A stretch of 5,873 nt of DNA from Syntrophomonadaceae bacterium (GTDB lineage: Bacteria > Bacillota > Syntrophomonadia > Syntrophomonadales > Syntrophomonadaceae). The stretch is taken from contig JAUNBV010000077.1 of NCBI GenBank assembly GCA_030526885.1, positions 1-5,873 of the forward strand. Reading direction: 5' to 3'. Each line of letters starts with the position of its first letter. Positions within the stretch are counted from its first letter, which is position 1. The translations under genes were made by a program, and so were the position numbers. Below are positions 4,779-5,873 of this stretch, one piece after another. The notes beneath the pieces were generated by a model that worked only from the letters and a program-made list of their open reading frames with translations, was not told where the DNA came from and searched no databases.

Positions 4779-5873
4779 ATGACTTTACCTGACCGTAACA
4801 ATCCCTATTCATTCGCGGACTTTTTGGATTGGAGAAACAGCGTGGATTTCTACCGCGATGACGCGTTCGTACAGAGAACGGCGCGGCATTTTTGCGGTGA
4901 AGATTGGGCGGCGGTGGACGAGGCGGCGCGGGCCATATCGCCCAAGGTATCTCTGGCGTGGAGCCGGCTGTCCGAAGCAGCCGCACGGCCAGAGGAAAGG
5001 CCGTATATCCTGCATTATGATGCCCATAACAACCGCATCGACCGCATCGTAAGGCCGCGGGAGACCCTGCTGCTGGAAAAAGAGGTTTTCAGTGAAGGCT
5101 GTTTTTCCTCGGCGTCCACGCCCTGGGTGAAATTTATCAAGATGCTGTTAATCTACCAGCTGGGCGAATCCTGCATCGGCTGTCCCATGACCTGCACCGA
5201 GGGCGCGGTGGCTATCATCGAGAAATATGCCGATACGCCTGAGCTGAAACACATACTGCAGCATCTGAAGGAAGGTATCGACGGCGACTTTGCCATCGGG
5301 GCGCAATACCTGTCGGAGATACAGGGCGGCTCGGATGTGCCGGCCAATCTGCTGGAGGCGGTGGAAGAAGACGGGGTATGGCGGCTTTACGGCAATAAAT
5401 TTTTCTGTTCGGCCACCCATGCGGATTATGCGATGGTCACCGCCAAACCGCGCGGTTCGGAGGATGTGGCCTTGTTCGTAATACCGTCCTGGCTGCCGGG
5501 GGATAAGGATAAGGAGCGCCGCAACGGCTATACCATCGACCGCATAAAATGGAAACTGGGCACCAGCGAGCTTACCACCGCCGAGCTCACCTTTAACGGC
5601 GCGGTGGCATACCCGGTGGGCCCGTTGAATCGTGGAGTAGCCAATGTGGTGGGGGTGGTGCTCACTTTCTCGCGGCTGACGGTGGGCATATCGGCGGCGG
5701 CGTACATGCTGCGCGCGGTGCGCGAAGCGGGTAAGTACGCGGAGTTTCGGGAGCAGTTCGGCGTAAAGATAGGGCACTTCCCGCTTTTGGCCGGGCAATT
5801 GCAGGAAATAGAGCATGCCGCCCAGCGGACCACTGCCGGCGTATTCAAGCTGTACCGTGACTTTTTGGCTTTG
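4779..5873 (+). CDS. Acyl-CoA dehydrogenase, AidB-like, 3' end beyond the window
   Basis: The frame is open from ATG 4779 to the right edge: 365 codons, no stop. GAGGAG (4767-4772) six bases upstream sets the start. The protein belongs to the acyl-CoA dehydrogenase superfamily, soluble FAD enzymes that oxidise acyl-CoA to enoyl-CoA. Signature one is present as YLSEIQGGSD (177-186). The next flavin-side strand is GNKFFCSATHAD (205-216), and KWKLGTSEL (257-265) starts the next conserved block. Helical domain marks include Arg324 in YAEFREQFG (321-329). The distinctive N-terminal extension and the CPMT phrase at 135-138 point to the AidB-like branch rather than a classic short-chain enzyme. The C-terminal catalytic base region is not seen. 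Cys132, Cys135 and Cys139 form an unusual cluster. Electron acceptor and substrate are unknown. Confidence 0.92.
   Translation, partial: MTLPDRNNPYSFADFLDWRNSVDFYRDDAFVQRTARHFCGEDWAAVDEAARAISPKVSLAWSRLSEAAARPEERPYILHYDAHNNRIDRIVRPRETLLLEKEVFSEGCFSSASTPWVKFIKMLLIYQLGESCIGCPMTCTEGAVAIIEKYADTPELKHILQHLKEGIDGDFAIGAQYLSEIQGGSDVPANLLEAVEEDGVWRLYGNKFFCSATHADYAMVTAKPRGSEDVALFVIPSWLPGDKDKERRNGYTIDRIKWKLGTSELTTAELTFNGAVAYPVGPLNRGVANVVGVVLTFSRLTVGISAAAYMLRAVREAGKYAEFREQFGVKIGHFPLLAGQLQEIEHAAQRTTAGVFKLYRDFLAL

Noticed and set aside
5148..5816. Minus-strand frame of 222 codons opposite the acyl-CoA dehydrogenase
   Set aside because: It is a shadow of the plus-strand gene, which carries conserved acyl-CoA dehydrogenase motifs; the antisense product is His/Arg-rich and unlike any family.

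Overview
The window reads as a stretch of chromosome from an anaerobic bacterium, most likely a Firmicute of the Clostridia or Negativicutes type. The reasons are strong AGGAGG-like ribosome binding sites, GC-rich genes separated by AT-rich control regions, a DUF3343 (Se/S carrier-like) protein, a tRNA gene with an encoded CCA end, and several CoA-ester enzymes typical of anaerobic carboxylic acid metabolism. The species assignment is inference. There is no CRISPR array, insertion sequence, phage gene or rRNA.

Left block (1-961, minus strand): an apparent operon of a PaaI-type hotdog thioesterase, a DUF3343 protein that overlaps it by ATGA, and the first 19 codons of a further gene running off the left edge. 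A candidate extended -10 promoter lies at 854-883. Next come a hairpin at 932-961, the likely terminator of the tRNA, and a tRNA-Gly(CCC) gene at 1019-1093 with its own promoter at 1109-1137. All are on the minus strand.

Central block (1176-4047): an MFS transporter (minus, TTG start) and a CoA-transferase of the acetyl-CoA hydrolase/4-hydroxybutyrate CoA-transferase family (plus) diverge from a 301-base control region. That region holds a promoter for the CoA-transferase and three copies of the octamer CCG(G/T)CAAC; the third copy overlaps the -35 box. The pairing suggests import of a carboxylic acid followed by activation to its CoA thioester.

Right block (4060-5873): a flavin reductase-like FMN protein (minus) converges on the CoA-transferase with only 12 bases between stop codons, and a hairpin covers both stops. 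It diverges from an AidB-like acyl-CoA dehydrogenase (plus) that is still open at the right edge. Their shared control region contains a perfect 25-base dyad (12-base arms around one base), the clearest unexplained signal in the window.

Together the genes suggest a small module for organic acid uptake, CoA transfer, oxidation of the acyl-CoA and hydrolysis of excess CoA esters. The substrate cannot be read from the sequence. No gene here looks like a new biological system; the points worth following are regulatory.
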